DNA of 64,000 nt from Boletus sp. NGJ (Eukaryota; Basidiomycota; Agaricomycetes; Boletales; Boletaceae), in assembly GCA_019096195.1 (NCBI GenBank), contig JAGTXK010000055.1, forward strand, positions 2,046,001-2,110,000, given 5' to 3'. Of the stretch, positions 36,414 to 47,788 are shown in pieces (within the stretch, counting starts at the first letter, position 1; every line of letters begins with the position of its first letter). A program made the position numbers and the translations under genes. Under the pieces are notes generated by a model. It saw only the letters and a program-made list of their open reading frames with translations. It was not told where the DNA came from and ran no database searches.

Positions 36414-39400
36414 ATGTCCTCCTCGGACGCTGACCGTGTTGTTGGGCACACGTCTCCATTCCCGAGCAGTGGACGGAGTGGCGCTCTATCGCCTTCGCCC
36501 TCCGCTTCATTAACTGACCAACATCTTGCGGAAGCTCTGGCCAACTCTCCAGACAACGGAGCGACCTTGGATTTCACTCACAAAAGTCTCACCGATGTTG
36601 GAGAGGATGGTGCCGAGCGTCTAGCCACCGTCGGCAGGAGCGAATTCTCCACAGAGCAGGTTTCAATCACCAGGTCTGCTCTTTTTGCTACGACACGCTC
36701 ATAGCGCGAACTGAACTACGGACATCCTACGCGTTAGAATCGCACTCGGTTACAACCGCCTTGCAACACTTCCAACGGCGTTCGCACTTTTGTCATGTCT
36801 ACGTTATCTCAACCTCAAGAACAATAGTTTTTCGGTTTTTCCGGACGTCGTATGTTTCGCAGCGTTTCATGTCACTGTCGTTGGTCTCTAACACGACTGC
36901 AGTTGACCGTAATTCCCTCCTTAGAAATCCTGGACATTAGTAGGAACAAAATCAAACGATTACCAACACAGCCAGGCTCGCTCTCAAAGCTTCATGTGGG
37001 TCTCTTGAACTAGTTCGTTGATAGGATTCAAACACGTTCTCTTTTCAGGTCTTGTGCATTTCACGCAACAGGATCACTCGCCTCCCAGGATACCTGGCTG
37101 ATTTTGGCAGTCTAGATGTATTAAAAGTAGACCATAATCCCATCGAGTGGCCACCGAAACCAACCATCGAAATGACTGGCTCTGCAAACGATCCACAAGC
37201 TGTGAAGGGCTGGATCCTTGCTCTGCAAAAGTGGTTACGGGAAAACAGCCAGCCCCGTCTGGACATCAAACCCAAGCCCAGTGCGGAGTCATTCATGAGC
37301 GATCGTGCTGCTCTTAATCACTCGATGTAAGTGCGATTCAGTCACGTGCATCGTTGATCCTTAGAAACACTTTCAGCGAGGAGAGTTTACAGTCCTGGAC
37401 GGCATTAGCAGAGGAAGACTGCTCGGGAGGGCCTACACCACATGCTCGGACCTTCTGTATTGACGACCATTTCCCTCTACCACCAATTCCACTACCCTCC
37501 AGGTCCGCAATTACTCTGCGCTTCGAACGACCACCACCCCTCAGGCTGGGTTCATTACCACCGTGCGACCCGCCACCCCGTTCCAGCTCACCCGAGAGCT
37601 ATTTGCCAACTCCTGCAGAGTCTGCATCGTCAACTGACGACGATCATACTGCCGTGCCTGATGGCTTCCAGTACCAGACAAATGGTTCGTTTACGCGCGG
37701 AGGTCGCGATCGTCGGCCTGCATTGTTCGGGAAGAAGAGCATCCCAGACCTGCGCGCCTCCCCCCGGTTCGGCGACCAGGGGCACAGCGCACAGTCACTT
37801 GATTCAGCGGCATCGATTATTCCTCTCATGCCGTCTTCGCGTACGAACGGAACACTACGAGACGACTTCACCATCCCTCCCCCTCTATCGCATCGACAAG
37901 ATTCCTCGTCTTCGTCTTCCGAAGGATCTTCACAACAAAAAACCCACAAGCAATGTACCACAACACCTCCATCCTCAGCATCGCCAACGTCCGCAGAGCG
38001 TCCGCACCCAGTCCCGGACACCGAAGGCCATGCCTATTTTAAGCGACTCTCCGCTTTACCCGCCAATGCGATTGCCAATAATTTATCACTTCCATTACGC
38101 TCCCTGGTTGAATGCGCACGTTCACTCTACTTCTCCGTCTCTCAAGTATACCAAGCGCTCTCTCACTACATCACCTATACGATCAACCAGAAGCTCTCGT
38201 CGGTTCTTCGGAAGGTCACTGACCCGGCGTTTACTTACATGACGCAGCTTAACGGTGCCCTTGAGCGGTTTGATACTGTTGCTAAAAAGACGACACCTCC
38301 ACCACTGCTGTGCAGAGCATTGGTAGAGAGCAGTAGGGATACGGCCGCTGTGTTTGGAAAGGCAATTGCAATGCTCTCGCTGCAGCTCAAGATTTTAGCA
38401 TCAAACGATGACGATCGATTCATGCGCTCGCTTGTGCTCGTCTTTTACGGAGCGACTGCAGAGATATCACACGCATGGCGAAGTATGATCCCTCACATTG
38501 AAGCCATTAAGCCTCATTTGTCAGATCCTCGCCGAATTGCTTCTTGCAAGACGAAATGCCATACCATGGTACCCCCAGCCTTGAATATCGATTCGTCCTT
38601 ATCTTCTGCCAATGTAGGACCATCGCAACTCTCGGGGTTCCTGCACAACATTCCGATCGCGAGATCGCGTCCCACACCTACTACTCTAGGAAGAGTTCGT
38701 ACTTCGCGGCGGCACGCTGGATCATTCAGTTCAAAGGACGTGGAAATTGGGAAATCGTTGCCGTCTTATGATCTGCCCCTGCTGCCTACCCTCCCGAATG
38801 GCACATCGCCAACCACTCGGCATGCTGGGCAAAAAGCTCCACCTGTGCCACTATCTGCGTCCACTTTTAGTCTTGTACCCTCGTCGACGGCAGGAGGAAC
38901 GACCCATGGTGTTCCACCTCCGATGCCAGCGTCACTACCCCCTCGTCCCACGTGGACAGCCCGAAATGGATACCACTCACGGCAAGCATCACAAGCCTCG
39001 TTGACAGCGTCCCCCTCGTCTCCGTCGCCTCAGGTTCCCCTGCGCCGACCGATGCTTGAGATTCCACTGTCGAGAACGTTAGTTGACAACGACGCCCTAA
39101 ACTCGATGGAGACTGCAGTGAATTCAGCCCCGGCCATATGGGAGCTTATGCAAGAGATGGTAGAGACCATGTCGGAAGCACCAGGGTCAAGTGGAGATTT
39201 CCGTGATTCGATTGACAGAGCCAAAATCGTCACGGAACATCTGCGGGTCAACATCGTTACCGTGCGTGCTGGAGACCCGAGTGCTGACAGAGGAGCGCTA
39301 CGGGACAATGCACACTTGTTCGTGAAGGTGAGTCAACTTTACTCCACCACCGGTCTGTTTTCGCCTTTTTTTTTCGTTCCGACTGACTTTTCTCTCGCCT

Positions 39401-39863
39401 TTTTTCGCGGCAGATTGTCGTGAAATTGTCAAACTTCATCAAGACATATGGTTCCTCGCACGCAGTCTTCCCAGAGCTCCGTTCCAAGATGGTGGCTCTC
39501 ACTAATTCGACACAGGAATTCGTCATGCTTCTACACGTATCATCTTTTTCTCCTTCAAGTACGCCTCTCCCGTACTCACCGATAACCTCGTCGCCTGTGC
39601 ACTCTACAAACGCGATTGCAAATTTCCGCGGGCTCGACGATAAACTCGGCGCGAGCCTTATGCGTAGTTGGAGCACGCATCAACCCAAGACCCTCCAGCT
39701 GGTTGCGCCTGGGTCAGCGAACCTCCCGCGCAACGCACTCCCGAGCCAATCTCAGTTTCACATCCCAATATCACTGCGATACGCCATCCCCGTGAGTGGT
39801 AGCCACCTTGGTCATAGTAGTGGGGAGACCATAACAGGAGACAACATTGCGGATGAAGGCTGA
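36414..39863 (+). CDS. SOG2: SOG2-type leucine-rich repeat protein of the RAM pathway
   Basis: Several exons. The first (from ATG 36414) ends near 36672; later ones carry leucine-rich repeats: IALGYNRLATLPTAF, LRYLNLKNNSFSVFP, LEILDISRNKIKRLP, LCISRNRITRLPGYL and LKVDHNPIEWPP. A long second part (37.3-39.4 kb) is Ser/Pro-rich with an embedded helical block (FKRLSALPANAIANNL ... YINQKLSSVLRKV-like) typical of the SOG2/RAM domain. The last exon ends at 39863. Sog2 helps the Cbk1/NDR kinase network that controls cell polarity and septation. The chosen start follows a CT-rich leader (36393-36406); an upstream in-frame ATG at 36297 exists. Exact exon limits inside the Ser/Pro-rich part were not tested. 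Confidence 0.82.
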
Positions 39864-41217
39864 GCCTCTCCGTGGACGGTCGGTGCTTTTCTGTCATACT
39901 TTTTTTTTTTTCATTTCGCTTTTTCTTATGTCTCTGGTATCCCCTCTTCGAATTCCCTGGTCCTAGCTTTTTTTGTCAGTATTTGTTAAGAATACTCCCG
40001 ATCCCTCATCATGTTACGAGTACCTCGCCCTGCATTTTATTACACCAATTTAACTTTACAGTAACACTCTCCATCACTACATTATCCGGTCTCGGCATCG
40101 TAAATTCAATCTAGTATTACTAGTGCTCTCTCGCTCTCATTCTTGTCTTCCTATTTTTTTTTTGTCATCATCAAGTTGGCATGTAGGTACGATGCAGTTC
40201 ACTCTGGATTTTTCGTAAGTTAACAAGAAGAAATGGAAATTGTTACACCAGTATCTCAGCTCTTCAGTTCCTCGAAGATGAGATCGAATTGCACTATCAC
40301 TCAAAGCGGACCTGAATATCCAACATGCCTTGCTTGGCCACAGCTTCGGACGAATTACTTTACAGCGGGTAATATCAATATCTTACTAGATGAGCGGCCG
40401 ACGCTCGACAGAAACCTAGTTCACGGTAATCGTCGCACTTGAGGATTTCATAGTGTCCAGGCAAGTGTTGTATGTATACAGGAGCGCGGTGTTAGGACCT
40501 TGCTATCCCACGACCCAAGATATCGCTCCTACACAAAGATCTCGACCAGACGAGGAGACGACGAGGAGGAATGAGTATATCAAGACTGGGGAACCAGTCG
40601 TGTATCTACGACAGTATATATACATGCACGATGGAATGGAATCCAAACCTGACTAATCTAAGTGGACCAACCAGAACGAGCGGAACGAATCACGCAGACT
40701 CGGAGTCGGATGGTGATGGAAAATATAAATCCTAACACGCGGGGCGGACCAACTTGAAGGATCGAGCGAGCAGCGGCAACGTTGGAGTTCTGCTGCAACC
40801 TCGGAGACGATGGCCCCGCAAACCTAGTAGATCCCTACACATCGAACCAGAGCATGTCACTTCCTGATGGGCCGCTAGCCTCAGCTGAGCTTGAATGTAG
40901 CGTACGTAGGATGCGTGGTCTCCGAGTTCGCCGATGGATCCTATACCCAACTTGAAGCCAGCGGCGGCCATGCACTGACGTGAAACATTGATTCTGGCAC
41001 CGCGCTCAGGCTGATGCTGGAATGAGAGAAGCACTTCCAAGAAAGCTAGAACACCTGTTCTGCCTCAGGCTCGAGCGTCGGATCCAAATGCTTGAATCGG
41101 AGGAACAATCTAATAATATTCTACAGCAACGTCCGTCAGAAAGAATTTGACGCGAGCCCTAGGGTCACTTCTGGTTCGTTTGGACGTCGCTCGAGAGCGT
41201 CATAGCCGTAGTAAGAC
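39864..41217. other. SOG2 3' flank and intergenic region
   Basis: About 1.35 kb without a recognised gene. T-rich runs lie at about 39901-39911 and 40154-40163. Open frames of 60-100 codons on both strands show no family features. Confidence 0.4.
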
Positions 41218-42450
41218 ACTGGGCCTGGAGAATATAAGTGAGTATCGAATCCTTCCCAATGCCTGCTGAAGCCAGAGCTTCTATTTCATACTTCCTTCTG
41301 ACACCACAATCTTGTCTCGGCTCATGTCTACTCCGAGTCGATATAAAAGCGAATTGTGCCTTGTACTTGGTTCGGTGTGCAGGAGTGTTGATCCCACCAT
41401 GAACACTACATCTGCTCTTTCTGTGTGTTTTGAGTTACCCTTTCCTGTGTTCAGGTTCTGAAGGATTAAACAGGTTGACGAGGACCTTATACAAAGTCTC
41501 GTCATCATGGAAGATGACGGTCCCACTACAGGGCTCGACGAGGTAGGTAGATATTTTCACGCTGTATCGCCATCTATTGAATATTTGCGACGGATGATAC
41601 AGAACCCTACATACACACAATGGCCCACACATATTCCTATTACCTCTATCCGCTCGCAGCCCATGTACACTCCATACCACGATGAACCGCGCCATGCACT
41701 ACACTTGATGCATGGAACCTGGAATTGCGTGGTACGTCTTGGAACACCTTTTGCTGTTTATTCAGGTTTTAAAACATTTTATAGGCTAATGAGTACCATG
41801 GTCCTTCTGATGCAGAGCTGGATGTAAGCGAAATATTTTCGCAGTATATCACCGTACCTACTGAGCATGTGCGACAGGCGACGCGGACCGCGGACGAGCA
41901 GTTCGCCTCGGCACGAATGCCACCAACCGCAACACAGAGTGGTGCCCAAGCATCATGCTGGGGGACACTTTGTCGGTGGCCGGATGAAAGTGCGCCTGGA
42001 ATCTGCGGTGCTATGATTTTATGCGATTATGTTCCAGCACACTTCAAATATCATAGTATCAAGGGCATGAACGAATCTGAGTCGGGCCAGTGCAGGTGGG
42101 AACAGTGTTTTAAGGTGGTTGGACGCAAGAATCTAGTGCGCCATGTGCGCGAATGTCACCTTGGCCATTCGAGATATCAGGGTCACTCTCCCAGACATTC
42201 CACCGGGTCAAACTAACGCTGATCTGCCACTCGAATCCTTTACCGTAATCATTAACTCACCTTGCGGCGTTGTTTCTCCTTGTACAGATAGTAGATGACT
42301 TTTCTCTCTGAAGTAACACAAATATGTTATGTTTGTATTCGATCTTCTCGACAGACAGACGCTTGCAGAGACTCGAAAAAAAAAAGTCTGGAGTCAGCGA
42401 GCTCCGAGCCAGCGGCTATGTGTGGTTGTTGTCAGACTGCTATTCAGAAA
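41218..42450 (+). repeat. Repeat unit C, inverted copy of unit B
   Basis: This segment is the reverse-orientation copy of 14750-15990, about 26 kb away. The match begins near the string GGGCCTGGAGAATATAAGTG and ends near the AAAAAAAAAAG run and following block at about 42375-42450. Differences are few in the exons and more frequent past the stop codon. Confidence 0.7.
41507..42216 (+). CDS. Small zinc-finger protein, copy C
   Basis: Two exons (41507-41731 and 41785-42216) give 218 aa, the same structure as copy B. The fingers are CWGTLCRW...ICGAMILCDYVPAHFKYH and CRWEQC...RKNLVRHVRECHLGH. Differences from B include IQNP for TQNP, HLMH for YLMH, KGMNESESGQ for KDINESESVQ, and FKVVGRKNL for FAVVGRKNF, all of which keep the Cys and His residues. 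The optional 54-nt intron-like stretch is at 41824-41877. The open frame survives in both copies, so recent duplication or continuing selection are both possible. Confidence 0.62.
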
Positions 42451-42614
42451 ATTACATCGTTATCTGTGCAGACGAATATCTCTATCGACGATAGTGGGTT
42501 CAGATATAGATATGTTCACAAGGTGCGTAGAGTAAATAATACTGCATGCTCGCTATCTACCGGCTACTACGCGTGAATCGAAATTTCAACCACGAAAACG
42601 ACTCGCGGGCTCTA

Positions 42615-44268
42615 CTACTCGAACGAACGCAAGCGACGCTCGAGCTCGTTGTAGTTCCGCATCGCTGACACCGCGAATGCCGTCGTCAAGCCCCTGTTCC
42701 CCAGTACAACGCCACTTGCACCATACTTGAGCATCCATGCCAACGGCCACGAACCATCCGCCTCCTGCATCCTCCTGAGCCGCTCGTAATCTCGACTGTC
42801 ACATAAATCAACTACGGCGGCCGCGTGTATGCGCATCGCGAGCGCAAGCGCGTCCCCCTCGCCCCCGAAATGCTCCGCAATGCGCTTCGTGAATAGCTGG
42901 CCGATTTGTTGACGGGCATAGATAGATACGGAGAGAAGGCGAGAGAGGAAGTACAGGAACGTGTCGGCACCGCAATAATACGTGGTTCCGTCCATGTATG
43001 CTCGGTTCTTCAGAACCTCGCAGACCCAGTCAAAGGTCTCCGGTAGCTCGCCACCGCGACCGTTGGAGTAGAAAAAGGTGAGCACGTTGACACAGACAAT
43101 AGGATCTAGTATATTCCAGCACTATGAATAGATATACGACGCACGGTATTTTTCGGAAACGTACCAATTCGAGGACGCGTGGCGTCAAAATATGTCTGGA
43201 TAATACCGTCCATATTTTTGAAAGTCAAAATCTCATTCATTATGTCGTTCTTCACTTCCGGAGAAAAATGGTCCGACACCGTACATGCGACTGACGTCGT
43301 ATCGAGGTCGCAGGGGAAAGTATCTGTAGTGAGAATTGGCTCCGCTAGCGCAATCAGTCAGTGGTTATTTCTGACAAAAGAAATGGGACAACCATACACT
43401 TGAAGAAATTGCTTAGTCGTGGATACTTGATATAATCAACAAGGCTTGGATCGCCCGTGGCCTCGAGGATGAGCAATGGTACAAAATTCTCTTCAAGGAC
43501 GTGACCCGTGCTGGTGACCGATTTCATCTCCTTTGCGTGGTCGCGCAGGTATCGCTCCCCGTCCACCACCGGGTCCCGCACAAGCGCCCGCAGCTCGCAA
43601 GCGACTTCGTCAAACGAGGTGAAGACGATGCCCTTGAGCCCGAGCGATCGCGCAGATATGACGTTCTCCAACTTGTCGTCCACGAAAGCAGTGCGACGAG
43701 GGTCGATTCCAGCGGACTCCAGAACGTGGCGGAAGAATCCAAGGTTCGGCTTCCGCTCTCGAGCGGCGGCAGACGTGAAGACGCGCTCAAAGAGAGCCCA
43801 ATCTTCCGGGCGGGCTTTGTGGCGGAGGACCTCCCAGTCTGGTGCGGAGATATTGGACATGGCAAAAAGGCGGATGTTAAATTTCCCTTTGAGTTCATGG
43901 AGGAGGGTGATCATGGAAGGGTCGCTCTGAAGGGACTCCCGTGCCACACGGAACGCGGCGCCGAGTTCGGAGGAATCTAGAGAAAATTCTGCAGCGGCAA
44001 GACGATAAGTCTCGTCTTCATCGAGATTGCCCTTCTCGTACTCAAACCAAGTAACAGAGCGTAAAACAGAGTGTAGAGTTTTGGGTGAGATGGAAGTGCC
44101 TGTGTTGGCTGACCAGGTGAATAATACATCACCGAAATCGAAGATTATGTTGTCGATCTGGCGATTGTGCGTGGTAAGAGGAGGGGACTTTGCTTCCAAG
44201 GGAGGGCGAATCCCGAAAGGAGTGCCGAGGGTAGACAACACGGAAGAATGACCAGCAGAGACGGTCAT
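42615..44268 (-). CDS. HAD-fused sesquiterpene cyclase (AstC/AncC class), copy 1
   Basis: Three exons (44268-43398, 43344-43165, 43105-42615) join in frame to 513 aa. Residues about 38-260 form a HAD-like domain: motif I IIFDFGDVLFTW, motif II-like LFAMSNIS, Lys region RERKPNLGFF, motif IV FVDDKLENV. After it comes a class II terpene-cyclase beta-domain with the acid motif DLDTT (PCDLDTTSVACTV), a later FYSNGRGGE and ADGSWPLAW. This architecture defines the fungal drimanyl/albicanyl diphosphate synthases such as AstC (Aspergillus) and AncC (Antrodia), which protonate and cyclise farnesyl diphosphate. The product here is not predictable from sequence. In motif I the second Asp of the usual DxD is Gly. 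No P450 or other tailoring gene was recognised nearby. Confidence 0.86.
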
Positions 44269-46038
44269 AGCTTCTGTGGTTGATTGAGCGAGAAATAATA
44301 GATGGTGGGAGAGCTCTCTACTTATATCCGATGAGAATGCCGCCGAGTATTTTGGACTCCATCGTGGGCTCTGCTCTCACTGCGGACCTGGTTGTGGCTT
44401 CTGACCTGAGCCTGAAATGGTCCTTACGACAAGTAGTCGCTGCATCTACCAAATATCAGTGTGCATCAAAACCTTACATACCCTTATACGATGCAAAAGA
44501 AACTGCTGAAGTGCCAGTGACCTAGGTGCATGCAGGCGACCAGTCACAGGAACACCTTGAAAGCGACTAAGGACGGTTGCCTCCTAACATGTACTAGTAC
44601 CCCCCCTCGCATGAGCGCTTGAGCCCTCGGGGGTATTTCCGATTGTACCGGGGTATGAGCAAGTCGACAGTAAAGCACACAGGAATGTGATCCCATCCCG
44701 AGCGTATGACCGGGTTTCCGTATATATACCGGATCACCTCCCCATGAATGAAGACAGTAAATAGAGTATACGCCACTCACCCTACAGCCTACGTTGTCAC
44801 CATGTCCGATATGAGTCGTGGGCGTTCCCGTTACATGTCGCGGTAGAGAATACACAAGTTCGCTGTTTCTCATTTGCGCACAATTAATATCTGGGGTCGG
44901 GTGTGAACCCCCCGATGTCTACGGATCGCGGAAAAATTACACAGAGCTTTATCGCTATGAATGCGTACCTGACGGCGAATTTAAGTGGTGCCGCTTCAGA
45001 GTTCGATGATGAAGAAATAGATCTAGTCGAATGACGATGTGTGCTATCAACGAGGATGTCGAGTAACGGTTCTCTGAAGTCCTATCTGGGAATTTTGATT
45101 GGTGGATGCAAGCACAGGACCTGGTTTAACAATGTTGGACTACCACTCGGCAACAACTTTGCCCTTGCTACACAATCAGTGTGGATGTCATTCATATTGA
45201 AAAAGTCGTCAGGAGCGGAGTATTTGTCTCTGTTCCACAACACATTTAGAGGGACCAAAAAATAATCATACGTACAACACAACACAACTCAGTCCTCACA
45301 GGATATGAATTTACATCGCTCGAGCACGAATTTCTATCTGAAATCACACAATCAATTAATTAATTTTCTATTTGTTCATGTGGACGTTTTCCACACGAAG
45401 CCAATCTTGGCTCAAGGTGATGTGCCGCACCCAGTAACTGCAACACCCCAATTGATCCCTACACATGACGTATATTTGCACGAGACGTTCGGAGTGTAAA
45501 TCTGGGAAGCTCTCAGGGCCTCAGGACGAAACGTACCTTGTTACACCACAAGTACCACGTCAATGCAACGTTCTGAAACGGGTTCCTGCCTACAGACAAG
45601 ATGAATCTGTTATGAATAAATATTTCATTTCAGAGGCAATAGCCTTTTCCTTTGGTCGACATTACATTATCATTGAGCGCTCTCCTCTTCCCCACAGGAT
45701 GCTTATACCAACTTGCTCTTTGGCGGAACGGGGGGTATGTCGACAATTTCCATACACTATTTCTCAATTAAGCATCAAGAAACAGACAGACTGTACACAT
45801 ATCCTCCCTCGGAGCATTGTGCGATTCAGCGATTCAATTAGGAATAGTTTCGTTTGGCAAGTAAACGAGCGTGGACCAACGTTTTGAATTTAGCTGTGAT
45901 AGACTACGTGAACGACGCGAGATCAACAGTTGATTAGGCTTCTTGAACATGCTACCATGGAATATGTAAGTTATACCCTCGCGTTTACCGCCCCCCTACT
46001 GATGAATCGACATGTCGGTCAGGAAAACAACTCGGGCT
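44269..46038. promoter_or_regulatory. Spacer between the two terpene cyclases, with copy 1 promoter
   Basis: 1.77 kb without a recognised gene. At about 44375-44450 the strings CTGCGGACCTG and GACCTGAGCCTGAAATGG lie upstream of copy 1. A similar string (GCGGACCTGAGCCTGAGATGG) lies near 47852-47872 upstream of copy 2, so promoter sequence was duplicated with the genes. The string CCTTACGACAAGTAGTC has its counterpart there too. Confidence 0.45.
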
Positions 46039-47788
46039 CTAGTCAAACGAACGCAAGCGAAGTTCGAGCTCTTTATAGCTCCGCATCGCTGAAACCGCGA
46101 ACGCCGTCGTCAAGCCCTTGTTCCCGATTAAAATCCCTCTCGCAGCAATCCTGTACATCCATCCCATCGGCCACGATCCATCTGCATCCTGCATCTTCCT
46201 GAGCCGCTCGTAATCGCGACTATCGCACAGATCGACCACGACGGCAGCGTGGATACGCATCGCAAGTGCGAGAGCGTCGCCTTCCGTACCAAAATGCTCT
46301 GTGACACGCTTGGCGAATAGTTGGCCGATTCGTTGGCGAGCATAGACAGACACGGTGAGGAGGCGAGAGAGGAAGTAAAGGAATGTGTCGGCGCCATAGT
46401 AATAGAGAGTCCCGTTCGTGTAAGCTCGATTCTTCAGAACCTTGTAAACCCAGTCAAAGGTCTCCTGTAGCTCACCGCCACGACCGTTGAAGTAAAAAAA
46501 GGTGAGCACGTTGACGCAGACAATAGGATCTAGTATATTCCAGCGCCATGAATAGATATACGACGCACGGTATTTTCAAAGACGTACCAATTCGGGGGCG
46601 CGTGACGTCAAAGTATGTCTGGATAATACCATCCTTGTTTTTGAGAGTCAACATCTCGTTCATGATATCATTCTTCACTTCTGGAGAAAAGTGTTCCAAC
46701 AGCGTGCACGCGATGGACGTCGTATCGAGATCGCAGGGGTACGACGCTGTAGTGAGAATTGGCTCCGCTAACGCGAACAGTCAGTCATTCGGATGTCTGG
46801 AAAAAGAAGTGACAGTCGTACACTTGAAGAAATTGCTTAACCGTGGATACTTGATATAGTCAACGAGGCTTGGATCGCTCGTGACCTCGAGAATGAGCAA
46901 CTGTGCGAAATTCTCTTCAAGAACAACACCCGTGTCAGAGACTGATTTCATTTCCTTTGCATGGTCGCGCAGGTATAGTTCCCCGTCAACCACCGGGTCC
47001 CGCACAAGTGCCCTCAGATCGCGAGCGACTTCGTCAAACGAGGTGAAGACGATGCCCTTGAGCTCAAGGGACCGCGCAGATACGACGTTCTCCACCTTGT
47101 CGTCCACGAAAGCAGTGCGACGAGGGTCGATTCCAGTGGACTCCAGGACATGGTGGAAATATCCAAGGTTCGGCTTCCGCTCTCGAGCGGCGGCAGACGT
47201 GAAGATGCGCTCAAAGAGAGCCCAATCTTCCGGGCGGGCTTTGTGGCGGAGGACCTCCCAGTCTGGTGCGGAGATATTGGACATGGCAAAAAGGCGGATG
47301 TTAAATTTCCCTTTGAGTTCATGGAGGAGGGTGATCATGGAAGGGTCGCTCTGAAGGGACTCCCGTGCCACACGGAACGCGGCGCCGAGTTCGGAGGAAT
47401 CTAGAGAAAATTCTGCAGCGGCAAGACGATAAGTCTCGTCTTCATCGAGATTGCCCTTCTCGTACTCAAACCAAGTAACAGAGCGTAAAACAGAGTGTAG
47501 AATGTTGGGTGAGATGGAAGTGCCTGTGTTGGCTGACCAGGTGAATAATACATCACCGAGATCGAAGATCACATTGTCGATCTGGCGATCATGCGTGAGA
47601 AGAGGAAGTGGCTTTGCCTCCAAGGAAGGGGTCCCGAGGGATGACACGGAAGTGGGCGAGAGAGGGGGAAAGATGGGCGACGCCTCCACAGATTCTGTGG
47701 GAGAATGATCGGCTGAGGCAACCATAGCTTCTGTGGTCGATTGAGTGAGGAATACGAGCTGGTGCGAAACGGGATGGGAGTCCTCCAT
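46039..47788 (-). CDS. HAD-fused sesquiterpene cyclase (AstC/AncC class), copy 2
   Basis: Three exons (47788-46822, 46767-46588, 46529-46039) with the same intron positions as copy 1 give 545 aa. The extra length is at the N-terminus; a second ATG about 21 codons in is a possible start. HAD motifs: VIFDLGDVLFTW, LFAMSNIS, RERKPNLGYF, FVDDKVENV. The cyclase acid motif is again DLDTT (PCDLDTTSIACTL), with FYFNGRGGE and ADGSWPMGW later. The beta-domain differs from copy 1 at many positions (for example GWMYRIAARGILIGNKG against AWMLKYGASGVVLGNRG), so the products could differ. Residues lining the cyclase pocket were not assessed. The tandem arrangement indicates local duplication. Confidence 0.86.

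Noticed and set aside
45465-45887. Plus-strand open frame of 140 codons between the cyclases
   Set aside because: No domain or signal peptide seen and no counterpart near the other cyclase copy.
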